From: Salinibacterium sp. ZJ70
Lineage (GTDB): Bacteria > Actinomycetota > Actinomycetes > Actinomycetales > Microbacteriaceae
DNA length: 64,000 nt
Reading direction: 5' to 3'
NCBI RefSeq assembly: GCF_011751865.2
Contig: NZ_CP061770.1
Location: 2,418,001-2,482,000 of the forward strand
Under the pieces are notes generated by a model. It was not told the origin of the DNA. It saw only the letters and a list, made by a program, of their open reading frames with translations, and made no database searches. Shown in pieces: positions 16,814 through 25,756 of this stretch. The position numbers and the translations under genes were made by a program. Every line of letters starts with the position of its first letter. The first letter of the stretch is position 1.

Positions 16814-17884
16814 ATGCACGCCACTGCTGCTTCCGTCCGCTCGCTCCGGATCGCGTCACGCGGCCCACTGAGCGAGACGCTCATCGCCGTCATCGACGGA
16901 TCCCGCGAGCTCACCGACGACACGCCCGGCCTCGCGCGGCTCGCTGCCGAGACCCCCGACCCCGTGTTCGACGAGGACCTGCAGCTGTCGCTCTTCCTGC
17001 TGTACACGATCGCCTACGGCTCGCTCGGCCAGGCGGCGGCCGAGCGCGAATGGGATCCGCACCTCATCCAGGCGCGCACCGTGCTCGAGCGCGCGTTCGA
17101 GACGGCCGTGCGGATGGCTGTCGACGTGCCCGAGGCACCAGCACCCGAACGAGAGGCCGTCGCGCGCACGCTCTTCGAACTCACCGCGCCGAGCCCTGGC
17201 CCCAGCCTCTCGAGGTTCGTCGCGAAGCGCGCCGACATCGTGCAGGTGCGCGAGCTGCTCATCCAGCGCAGCATCTACACGCTGCGCGAAGCCGACGCGC
17301 ACTCCTGGGCCATCCCCCGTCTGACGGGCCGCGCAAAAGCGGCGCTCATGGAGATCCAGGCCGACGAGTACGGCGGCGGCAGCTTCGAGCGCATGCACCA
17401 GAACATGTTCGCCCGCACGCTGCGTGGGGCCGGCCTCGACGACACCTACGGCGCCTACGTCGATCAGGTTCCCGCGATCACGCTCGCCTCCTTCAACCTC
17501 ATGACCATGTTCGGCATGAACCGCCGCCTCCGGGGTGCCGCCGTCGGGCATCTCGCGGCGTTCGAGATGACGTCGTCGATCCCGAGCCGCCGGATCGCCG
17601 ACGGGCTGAGTCGCGTCGGATACGGCGACGACGTGACCGCCTACTACGACGAGCATGTCGAAGCGGATGCCGTGCACGAGCAGATCGCCGGACGCGACCT
17701 CGCGGGCTCGCTCGCCGAAGACGAGCCGGAGCTGCTGGGCGACATCCTGTTCGGGGCGGCCGCGTGTCTCACGATCGACGGATGGGCGGGCGACCAGATC
17801 CTCGAAGCCTGGGAAGGCGGGCGCTCGTCACTGCGCACCCCGTTGGCGGTGCCGCAGGCGCCGCTCGGCGAGGCAGTCCGGTGA
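16814..17884 (+). CDS. Iron-containing redox enzyme of the haem-oxygenase-like fold
   Basis: The 356-residue protein fits the haem-oxygenase-like diiron group. The ligand pattern is seen in MEIQADEYGGGSFERMHQ, FEMTSSIPSRRIADGL and YYDEHVEADAVHEQ. These enzymes use iron and oxygen to oxidise or cleave substrates. ATG 16814 is chosen over an upstream GTG (16784) because AAGGAG lies five bases before it. It overlaps the CDGSH gene by four bases (GTGA), so the pair is translationally coupled, and the iron-sulfur protein is a likely electron partner. Substrate unknown. Confidence 0.8.
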   Translation: MHATAASVRSLRIASRGPLSETLIAVIDGSRELTDDTPGLARLAAETPDPVFDEDLQLSLFLLYTIAYGSLGQAAAEREWDPHLIQARTVLERAFETAVRMAVDVPEAPAPEREAVARTLFELTAPSPGPSLSRFVAKRADIVQVRELLIQRSIYTLREADAHSWAIPRLTGRAKAALMEIQADEYGGGSFERMHQNMFARTLRGAGLDDTYGAYVDQVPAITLASFNLMTMFGMNRRLRGAAVGHLAAFEMTSSIPSRRIADGLSRVGYGDDVTAYYDEHVEADAVHEQIAGRDLAGSLAEDEPELLGDILFGAAACLTIDGWAGDQILEAWEGGRSSLRTPLAVPQAPLGEAVR

Positions 17885-18096
17885 GCGGCCCGGGCGTTCC
17901 CCACGCACGCCCCGTGCAGATCACCGCGTGCCCCGACGGGCCGCTGCTCGTGCGCGGCGACATGGAGATCCTCGACGGCGACGGCAACCCGCTCCCCCGC
18001 ACCCGCCGCACCGTGGCCCTGTGCCGATGCGGGGTGTCGCTCATCAAGCCGTACTGCGACGGCACCCACAAGACGGTCGGCTTCCGCGCCGACTGA
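17881..18096 (+). CDS. CDGSH-type iron-sulfur protein
   Basis: The 71-residue protein carries the zinc-finger-like CDGSH motif CRCGVSLIKPYCDGTH, with ligands Cys48, Cys50, Cys59 and His63 that hold a [2Fe-2S] cluster in mitoNEET relatives. There is no membrane anchor. Its GTG start overlaps the redox enzyme stop. It probably transfers electrons or a cluster to that enzyme. The gene is too short to be judged by length, but the motif is decisive. Confidence 0.9.
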   Translation: MSGPGVPHARPVQITACPDGPLLVRGDMEILDGDGNPLPRTRRTVALCRCGVSLIKPYCDGTHKTVGFRAD

Positions 18097-18278
18097 TCCC
18101 CGCGTCCGCCCGCCTTCTGCCCACCCCTGCCCATTCGTCGGGGAGGACGACGCTCTCCTTCGGGTGTCTCCCGGCGCGCGGCGGCCGCCGCTAGGCTCGG
18201 CCACGTGCGTCGACGTCGACCACCTCGCGGCACCCGTCCGCCCCGACGTCGCATCGCGACCGATCGAGGGGGATCACC

Positions 18279-19127
18279 ATGCGCAAGCGCGGACTCATCA
18301 CGCTCGGCGTCATCCTGGGGGTGCTGGCGCTCATCGTGGGCGGGCTCTACTGGGCGGGACGCTCGCTCTTCTACGAACCCACCGCGAAGAACGTCGACTC
18401 GGTGATCGGCGAACTCGGCGGAACGCGCGTGCTCGGCGTCTTCGCGCACCCCGACGACGAGCAGACCGTCAACGGCCTGTTCTGGCGCGCGAAGGATCGC
18501 GACGGCGCCTACACCGCGATCATCACCGCGACACGGGGCGAGGCGGGCGACCAGTCGCCGGTCGTCGGTCGGCAGAGCGACCTGGGTGACATCCGCAAGG
18601 CCGAGTCGCTCATGAACAGCTTCAACCTGGGCGTCGACCGGCACGTCGTGTGGGACTACCCGGACGGCGGGGTTCCGGAGGTCGACGAGCAGGAGATCGT
18701 GGACGCGATCGTCGCCGAGATGCTGCGGGTGCAGCCGGACGTCGTGGTGGCGTTCTGGCCCGCCTCCGGGGCGACCGGCCACAAGGACCACATGCAGATG
18801 GGCGCCCTCACCGAGAAGGCGATCGCCGAGCTCGCGACCCGCACGAGCGGCTACGCGGGGCCCGCGCACATCGTCTACACGGTCAGCCCCACGAAGGCGC
18901 TCGAGGTGTTCGGCGGCGAGCGCGGCCGCATCGTCGTCGAGAACCAGCCCGAGCCGCACTTCTCGATGTCGGCCGAGGTGGGCAAGAAGCACGACGGATG
19001 GCGCATCCACGCATCGCAGGCGAACTACATGCAGGACTCCTACATCCTCCCCAACTGGGTCACCTACGCCCTGTGGGATGAGGAGTTCTACTACGTGCGC
19101 GACCTCGCGGCCGACCCGCTGCGCTGA
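18279..19127 (+). CDS. Membrane-anchored PIG-L family deacetylase
   Basis: The 282-residue protein has an N-terminal membrane segment (about residues 6-27) and the zinc-binding motif AHPDDE (56-61), later GHKDHMQMG as the third ligand site. PIG-L enzymes remove N-acetyl groups from sugars such as GlcNAc-inositol; family members include MshB and Bca of mycothiol metabolism, but those are cytosolic. The ATG has GAGGGGG upstream. With an anchor, the catalytic domain is likely outside the membrane, so a cell-wall glycan substrate is possible. Its 3' end overlaps the convergent PAP2 gene by 37 bases. Confidence 0.88.
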   Translation: MRKRGLITLGVILGVLALIVGGLYWAGRSLFYEPTAKNVDSVIGELGGTRVLGVFAHPDDEQTVNGLFWRAKDRDGAYTAIITATRGEAGDQSPVVGRQSDLGDIRKAESLMNSFNLGVDRHVVWDYPDGGVPEVDEQEIVDAIVAEMLRVQPDVVVAFWPASGATGHKDHMQMGALTEKAIAELATRTSGYAGPAHIVYTVSPTKALEVFGGERGRIVVENQPEPHFSMSAEVGKKHDGWRIHASQANYMQDSYILPNWVTYALWDEEFYYVRDLAADPLR

Positions 19128-19771
19128 GCGGGGGTCGGCGCGCCGCCGATCGGCTCGGTTCTCAGCTGCGGCAGGAAAGCCCAGTACACGATGAGCGCCG
19201 TGCCGACGCCGAGCAGCGCCCCCGCGACGGTGTCGGAGACCCAATGCGCTCCGAGGAGCGTGCGCGAGAACGCCATCGCCACGATGTAGATCGCACCGAG
19301 CACCCACACCCAGGTGCGGCGCAGCAGCAGCCCCAGCACCGCCGCGATGACGGCGGCGTTGGTGGCGTGCCCGGAGGGGAACGACCCGTTGTGCAGCGGC
19401 AGCAGGATCTCCTCGGGCCGCGCGCGACCGAAGAGCGCCTTCAGGACCTGGCACAGGCCCGCCGACACCGCCGACGCGACGATGAACACGAGAGCCGACC
19501 ACGGCCTTCGCGCGAACACGAACGCCACCGCACCGCCGATCGGCACCACGAGGATCGCGAACCAGCCTCCGCCGATGTGGTTGAACAGGTTCGAGGCGAA
19601 CAGCACCACATCGGCGCGCAGCCCCACCACGTCGTCCATCCACGAGGCGTCGAGTCCGGGGGGTTCCGCACCGCCCGCGGCCACGTAGAAGCCGAGCGCG
19701 AATGTCAGGGCGATGCACACGATGCCCGCACCCAGCAGCGCGACCCGATCCCTCCGGCGACGCTGACTCAT
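19091..19771 (-). CDS. PAP2-family membrane phosphatase
   Basis: About 226 residues with six hydrophobic segments. The three PAP2 active-site motifs are clear: KALFGRARP, PSGH and SRTLLGAHWVSD. Such enzymes dephosphorylate undecaprenyl pyrophosphate or phosphatidic acid at the membrane. ATG 19771 is preferred over an upstream TTG (19786). The last 12 codons overlap the convergent PIG-L gene. The substrate is not fixed by the sequence. Confidence 0.9.
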   Translation of the reverse strand: MSQRRRRDRVALLGAGIVCIALTFALGFYVAAGGAEPPGLDASWMDDVVGLRADVVLFASNLFNHIGGGWFAILVVPIGGAVAFVFARRPWSALVFIVASAVSAGLCQVLKALFGRARPEEILLPLHNGSFPSGHATNAAVIAAVLGLLLRRTWVWVLGAIYIVAMAFSRTLLGAHWVSDTVAGALLGVGTALIVYWAFLPQLRTEPIGGAPTPAQRSGSAARSRT

Positions 19772-19793
19772 GCGCACACCGTACAACGCCTGC

Positions 19794-21035
19794 CTACGCG
19801 TCGAGTGCAGGCACGGTGCGAGGTCGCACGATCGTCCACAGCGCGACGATCGCGACGGCGATCGCGACGAGCATCACGGCAGCCATCGGAATCGAATCCC
19901 GGATGACGAAGAGCCCCACGATCGGCGACACGAGGCCGGCGACGCCGAAGTTCGCCGCCCCCAGCACCGACGCCGCCGTTCCGGCTTCCGCGCCGTGGCG
20001 CACGAGCGCGAGCGCCGAGATCGCGGGGAAGTTGAACCCGCACGCGGCGATGAAGACGAACAGCGGCACGATCGTGCCGAAGATGCCAGCGCCCGAGAGG
20101 TCGAGCACGATCATCGCGAATGCGCTCATCGCCTGCACGATCGTCGCGCCCGCGATGATCCATGCCGGTCCAATGCGCTTCTGCATGCGGCTCGAGATCT
20201 GCACGCCCGCCACGACGCCGATCGAGTTCAGCCCGAACAGCAGCCCGTACTCCTGCGCGCTGAGCCCGTGCACATCCTGGAAGAGGAACGACGAACTCGA
20301 CAGGTATGCGAACAGCGCCGAGAAGTTCATGCCGGCGATGACGACGGCGCCCACGTAGATGCGGTCGCGGAACAGCGCGCCGTATCGCTCGGCGACGCTC
20401 GAATGCCCGCGGATGCGGCGCCGCTCCGCCGGGAGCGTCTCGCGGATGAAGACAGCCGTCGCGACCACGACGAGCGCACCGAAGGCCGCGAGGTACCAGA
20501 ACAGGCCCCGCCAGTCGACGAACAGCAGCAGCTGCGATCCGATGACGGGCGCGAGGATCGGCGCGAGACCGTTCACGAGAGACAGGTGCGCGAGCATCCG
20601 CACGAGCGGGTAGCCGCCGAACAGGTCGCGCACCATCGCGGTCGCGACGACAGCACCTGCTGCCGCCCCGAGGCCCTGGAGCACGCGCGCGACGCCGAGC
20701 CAGAACAGGTCGGGAGCGAACGCGGCCGCGAAGCACGCCACGATGTGCAGCGCCGTCGCGGCGATGAGCGGGCGGCGGCGGCCGATCTGATCCGAGAGCG
20801 GGCCGACCAGCAGCTGCCCCACCGCGAAGCCGACCATGGTGCCGGTGAGCGTCAGCTGGATCGCCGCCGCGTTCACGTCGAACTCGCGCTCCAGCACGGG
20901 GAACGCGGGCAGATACATGTCGATCGTGAACGGGCCGAGCGCGGTGAGCGCGCCGAGCACGAGCACATAGGTGAGGCGCTGACTGCGGGTGAGGTCGTCA
21001 CCGGGATGGGTGCGGATATCGGACGCGACGGTCAC
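19794..21035 (-). CDS. Bcr/CflA-type multidrug MFS transporter
   Basis: About 413 residues with twelve predicted membrane segments. The Bcr/CflA hallmarks are LGALTALGPFTIDMYLPAFP in segment 1, GQLLVGPLSDQIGRRRPL in the loop 2-3 motif, and RVLQGLGAAAGAVVATAMVRDL. It is a proton-driven drug exporter. The start GTG 21035 has GGAG 11 bases upstream; the open frame runs 47 codons further, but it is Pro/His/Thr-rich and crosses a terminator-like palindrome, so it is not counted. A G-rich low-complexity stretch (21036-21160) lies upstream. Confidence 0.9.
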   Translation of the reverse strand: MTVASDIRTHPGDDLTRSQRLTYVLVLGALTALGPFTIDMYLPAFPVLEREFDVNAAAIQLTLTGTMVGFAVGQLLVGPLSDQIGRRRPLIAATALHIVACFAAAFAPDLFWLGVARVLQGLGAAAGAVVATAMVRDLFGGYPLVRMLAHLSLVNGLAPILAPVIGSQLLLFVDWRGLFWYLAAFGALVVVATAVFIRETLPAERRRIRGHSSVAERYGALFRDRIYVGAVVIAGMNFSALFAYLSSSSFLFQDVHGLSAQEYGLLFGLNSIGVVAGVQISSRMQKRIGPAWIIAGATIVQAMSAFAMIVLDLSGAGIFGTIVPLFVFIAACGFNFPAISALALVRHGAEAGTAASVLGAANFGVAGLVSPIVGLFVIRDSIPMAAVMLVAIAVAIVALWTIVRPRTVPALDA

Positions 21036-21166
21036 AGGAGGTCTCCGGGTGGAAGGAGGGTGGGCGGGTGCGGGGCGGTGCTGAGCGCTGCGGGTGGGCT
21101 GCGGGTGGGCGCAGTGCGAGTGCAGTGGCGGTGCGTGGCGGTGCGTAGTGGTGGGGAAACGCGAAA

Positions 21167-21186
21167 GGAGAGGCACATGCCTCTCC
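21167..21186 (-). terminator. Terminator after the arabinofuranosidase gene
   Basis: GGAGAGGCA and TGCCTCTCC are perfectly complementary around a two-base centre; in RNA an 8-bp stem with a four-base loop forms. It lies 15 bases after the stop at 21201, and the minus strand continues with TTTCGCGTTTCC. It likely ends the GH1-GH51 transcript and separates it from the MFS gene. Confidence 0.6.
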
Positions 21187-21200
21187 GCAGAATGACGAGT

Positions 21201-22793
21201 CTACGACCTGCCGGCGTCCCGCTCGCGCATGCCCGTCACCGAGCCCGTCTCAGCCCCATCCGCCCTAGCGGAGGGGAGGGGCAGCTCCAGCTCGACTGCC
21301 GACCACGACACCGGCGGCAGCTCGATCGACAGGACGCCCGCATCCACGCGCGCCGAGGCGTTCGGCTGGGGCGAGACGCGATCCGGATTCTCGAGTGTGT
21401 TCGCGGCGGCGAGGTCGTCATCCGCGAGGGAGACCGCGGATGCGATGCGCACCTCGCCGAGCCCCGTGAGGGCGACCGAAACCGTGAGCGGCTCGGTGAG
21501 CGAGCGGTTGACGAGGAACAGGGCCGCCTGACCCGCCTCAGCGTCGAGCGTCGCCACCGCATCCAGCGCCGGGACGGCGCCGAAGCGCGCGGTCTCGACC
21601 GTCGGCGCATCGATGAGCGGCGCGACGGCCACCCCGCGCGCGAGGCGGGAGGTGAGCGAGAACGGGAAGAACGTCGTCTGCCGCCACGCGGGGCCGCCGG
21701 GCTCCGTCATGATCGGGGCGATCACATTGACGAGCTGCGCGAGGGAGGCGCTGCGCACCCGATCCGCGTGCTTCAGCAGCGAGATCATGAGCGACCCGAA
21801 CACGACCGCGTCGAGCACCGAGTACACGTCCTCGAGCAGCCGCGGCGCGACCGGCCACCGCTCGATGTCGGTGATCTTGTCCTCCGCCATGAAGCGGCGC
21901 ATGTACCAGACGTTCCACTCGTCGAACGAGATGTCGACCCGCTTCTCGCTTCCACGCTCAGCCTGCACCTCGTCGGCGATCGCCGCGACCTCCTCGATGA
22001 AGAGGTCCATGTCGACCCCGGATGCGAGGAAGCTCGCCTGGTCGCCGTCGACCTCCTCGTAGTAGGCGTGGCAGGAGATGAAGTCGACATCGTCGTAGGT
22101 GTGGCGCAGCACCGTGCGCTCCCACTCACCGAACGTGGGCATGTCGCGGGCCGACGACCCGCACACCACGAGCTCCACGCGCGGATCGAGCTGACGCAGT
22201 GCCTTCGCCGTCTGGGAGGCGATCTTGCCGTAGTCCTCAGCCGAGCGGTGGCCGAGCTGCCAGGGACCGTCCATCTCGTTGCCGAGGCACCACATCCGCA
22301 CATCGAACGGCTCCTCGCGCCCGTTCGCGCGGCGGGTATCGCTGATCGTGGAGCCACCCCGGATGTTGGCGTACTCGAGCAGGTCGAGCGCCTCGAGCGT
22401 GCCGCGGGTGCCGAGGTTGACGGCGAGCATGAGCTCGGATCCGACTTTGTCGAGCCAGGACTGGAACTCGTGGAGGCCCACCCGGTTCGTCTCGGTGGAA
22501 TGCCAGGCGAGGTCGAGGCGACGCGGGCGCTCGGCGACCGGGCCCACGCTGTCCTCCCAGCGGAACCCCGACACGAAGTTGCCGCCGGGGTAGCGGATGG
22601 TGCTGACACCGAGCTCGCGCACGAGATCGATGACGTCGGTGCGGAATCCGTCGGCGTCAGCGCTCGGGTGGCCGGGCTCGAAGATGCCGTCGTAGATGTG
22701 GCGGCCGAGGTGTTCGACGAATCCGCCGAACACCCGCCGATCGATCGGTCCGACGGCGCGAGCGGGGTCGATGACGACGCGAGCGGTGTTCAC
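21201..22793 (-). CDS. abfA: GH51 alpha-L-arabinofuranosidase
   Basis: This 530-residue enzyme releases L-arabinose from arabinoxylan or arabinan oligosaccharides. It shows the GH51 opening RRVFGGFVEHLGRHIYDGIFEPG, the TIM-barrel strand IRYPGGNFVSGFRWEDSVGP, the acid/base Glu173 in CLGNEMDGPW and the nucleophile Glu292 in ISFDEWNVWYMRR. The C-terminal beta-domain is present. No signal peptide, so it acts inside the cell on imported oligosaccharides. GTG start at 22793. It follows the GH1 gene by 61 bases and may share its transcript. Confidence 0.95.
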   Translation of the reverse strand: MNTARVVIDPARAVGPIDRRVFGGFVEHLGRHIYDGIFEPGHPSADADGFRTDVIDLVRELGVSTIRYPGGNFVSGFRWEDSVGPVAERPRRLDLAWHSTETNRVGLHEFQSWLDKVGSELMLAVNLGTRGTLEALDLLEYANIRGGSTISDTRRANGREEPFDVRMWCLGNEMDGPWQLGHRSAEDYGKIASQTAKALRQLDPRVELVVCGSSARDMPTFGEWERTVLRHTYDDVDFISCHAYYEEVDGDQASFLASGVDMDLFIEEVAAIADEVQAERGSEKRVDISFDEWNVWYMRRFMAEDKITDIERWPVAPRLLEDVYSVLDAVVFGSLMISLLKHADRVRSASLAQLVNVIAPIMTEPGGPAWRQTTFFPFSLTSRLARGVAVAPLIDAPTVETARFGAVPALDAVATLDAEAGQAALFLVNRSLTEPLTVSVALTGLGEVRIASAVSLADDDLAAANTLENPDRVSPQPNASARVDAGVLSIELPPVSWSAVELELPLPSARADGAETGSVTGMRERDAGRS

Positions 22794-22854
22794 GTCGCGA
22801 GGCTAGCGGGTCACCGCATCCGCCTCCACTCCACCGCTCGGGAGGATGACGGGC

Positions 22855-24312
<1,458 letters not shown>

Positions 24313-24331
24313 GACAGCATCGTGCCATACG

Positions 24332-24345
24332 TGGGAGCGCTCTCA
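24332..24345 (-). promoter_or_regulatory. CebR-type operator upstream of the GH1 gene
   Basis: The sequence TGGGAGCGCTCTCA matches the known CebR consensus TGGGAGCGCTCCCA of cellobiose repressors in Streptomyces and Thermobifida except at one base. It sits just before the beta-glucosidase start. No second copy was found in the window, and the only LacI gene here is at 37425. Confidence 0.7.
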
Positions 24346-24404
24346 CATCCGGTGGGCACGCCCGGGCGGGCTCTGCTGAGAGCTCGAACCGCGGTGCCGG
24401 ATGC

Positions 24405-25586
24405 TCAGTGTGCGAGTTCGGCGAAGCTCGCCGGATCCCGCAGCACGGGACCGAACGCGAGCTCTGCGGCGCCGATGAGGAGGCGGTCGCGCGCGAGGCC
24501 TGCGGGTCGGATGCGCGTGCCCTCCCATGCGGCAGGCAGCGTGCGAGCGGCGACGGCCGCTTCGAGACCGGGCGCATCCCACGCAAGCAGGGTCGCGAGG
24601 AACCCGCCGAGGACGACGAGCTCAGGGCCGAGCACGTTGATCGCGTTGCCGAGCGATCCGCCGAGCACGATCTGCTGACGGGCGAGCTCGGCGTGCAGGG
24701 CGGGGTCGCTCGACGAGAGCACCGCCTGCTCGAACTGCGCTTCGTCGAGCGAACGCTCGCCGAGGATCGCGAGCAGCCTCGCGCGGCTCACCTCGTCTTC
24801 GAGGGTTCCGCCGACGGTGGCGCGATGGGCGGGGTCGTCGAGGCGCGGACGGTTGTGCCCGAACTCCCCCGCGTAGCCGTGAGCGCCGCGGTAGGGCTGG
24901 CCGTTGATGATGACGCCGCCGCCGATGCCGCTCGCACCGCCGTTGAGGTACACCATCTGATCGACGTCGCGCCCGACGCCGAAGAGCCGCTCGGCGAGCG
25001 CGCCGAGGGTCGCGTCGTTGTCGGCGACGGTCGGCAGCCCGACGACGGATTCGACGAGGGCCGGGAACGGCACCTCGCGCCATCCGAGGTGCGGAGCCCA
25101 GCGCACGAGTCCGTCCTTGGCGCGCACGAGACCGGGGACGGCCAGGCCGACGCCGATGATGTGACGCTCGCGCGCGGGGCCGGTGCGCAGCTGGTCGACG
25201 AGCGCGCCGATGATGGCGGCGGTCTCTTCGGGCCCCGTGACGTCGTCCACGGAGTGCCGGATGCGGTTCTCGATCGTGCCTCCGAGACCCACGACCGCGA
25301 CGTTGACAGCGTCGATCTCCGGGTTGACGGCGATGATCGCGGGGCGCGGATCCGGCAGGACCCGCCGCGACGGCCGGCCGACCCGATTGGTGACGCTGGG
25401 GTCGGTCTCGCGGACGAGCCCGAGCTCGGCGAGTTCGGCGACGAGCGCGCCGATGGTGGAGCGGTTGAGACCGGTGAGTGCGGTGAGGTCGGCACGCGAG
25501 GGGCCGCCTCGACGGTGCACGAGCTCCAGTACCGTCGAAAGGTTTCGACGCCGGACCGAGTCGACGGTGTCGCCCAGAGTGCTCAC
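24405..25586 (-). CDS. ROK-family transcriptional repressor
   Basis: The 393-residue protein has an N-terminal winged helix (residues about 15-70: GGPSRADLTALTGLNRSTIGALVAELAELGLV) and a ROK sugar-kinase-like domain (IIGVGLAVPGLV, ADNDATLGALAE, YLNGGASGIGGGVIINGQPYRGAHGYAGEFGH). The usual zinc motif CxCGxxGC after EFGH is replaced by RPRLDDPAHR, so the zinc site is lost. It is divergent from the sugar ABC operon and likely binds the inverted repeats in that leader. The ligand is unknown; xylose, xylobiose and glucose are candidates from context. Confidence 0.9.
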   Translation of the reverse strand: MSTLGDTVDSVRRRNLSTVLELVHRRGGPSRADLTALTGLNRSTIGALVAELAELGLVRETDPSVTNRVGRPSRRVLPDPRPAIIAVNPEIDAVNVAVVGLGGTIENRIRHSVDDVTGPEETAAIIGALVDQLRTGPARERHIIGVGLAVPGLVRAKDGLVRWAPHLGWREVPFPALVESVVGLPTVADNDATLGALAERLFGVGRDVDQMVYLNGGASGIGGGVIINGQPYRGAHGYAGEFGHNRPRLDDPAHRATVGGTLEDEVSRARLLAILGERSLDEAQFEQAVLSSSDPALHAELARQQIVLGGSLGNAINVLGPELVVLGGFLATLLAWDAPGLEAAVAARTLPAAWEGTRIRPAGLARDRLLIGAAELAFGPVLRDPASFAELAH

Positions 25587-25669
25587 CTGGATGACATTAG
25601 CGCCTCCCCGGCACCACCATGGGAGGCGACCGCACGAGAGACGGGTACCGAACCGTTATTTTGTTGTGC

Positions 25670-25699
25670 TTGACGGCAATTCGGCGCTCTGCGTATGAT
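25670..25699 (+). promoter_or_regulatory. Sigma-70 promoter of the sugar ABC/GH3/GH10 operon
   Basis: TTGACG (25670-25675) and TATGAT (25694-25699) are separated by 18 bases. This is the best consensus promoter in the window and should start transcription about 50 bases before the binding-protein gene. Confidence 0.75.
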
Positions 25700-25716
25700 C
25701 GCGGCATCCCAACCAC

Positions 25717-25743
25717 TTTCGACGCAGGTGTCGAAACTTTCGA
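25717..25743. promoter_or_regulatory. Overlapping operator-like inverted repeats in the ABC operon leader
   Basis: A perfect 7-6-7 repeat TTTCGAC-GCAGGT-GTCGAAA (25717-25736) overlaps TCGAAA-C-TTTCGA (25731-25743). A further TTCGAA follows at 25751. All lie in the transcribed leader, just upstream of the ribosome binding site GAGAGG. They are likely repressor sites, with the divergent ROK protein the nearest candidate. Confidence 0.6.
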
Positions 25744-25756
25744 GAGGTGTTCGAAG

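Noticed and set aside
21036..21176. 47-codon N-terminal extension of the Bcr/CflA transporter
   Set aside because: Pro/His/Thr-rich sequence coded by an imperfect G-rich repeat, with a terminator-like palindrome at its start and no ribosome binding site; the GTG at 21035 fits the family.
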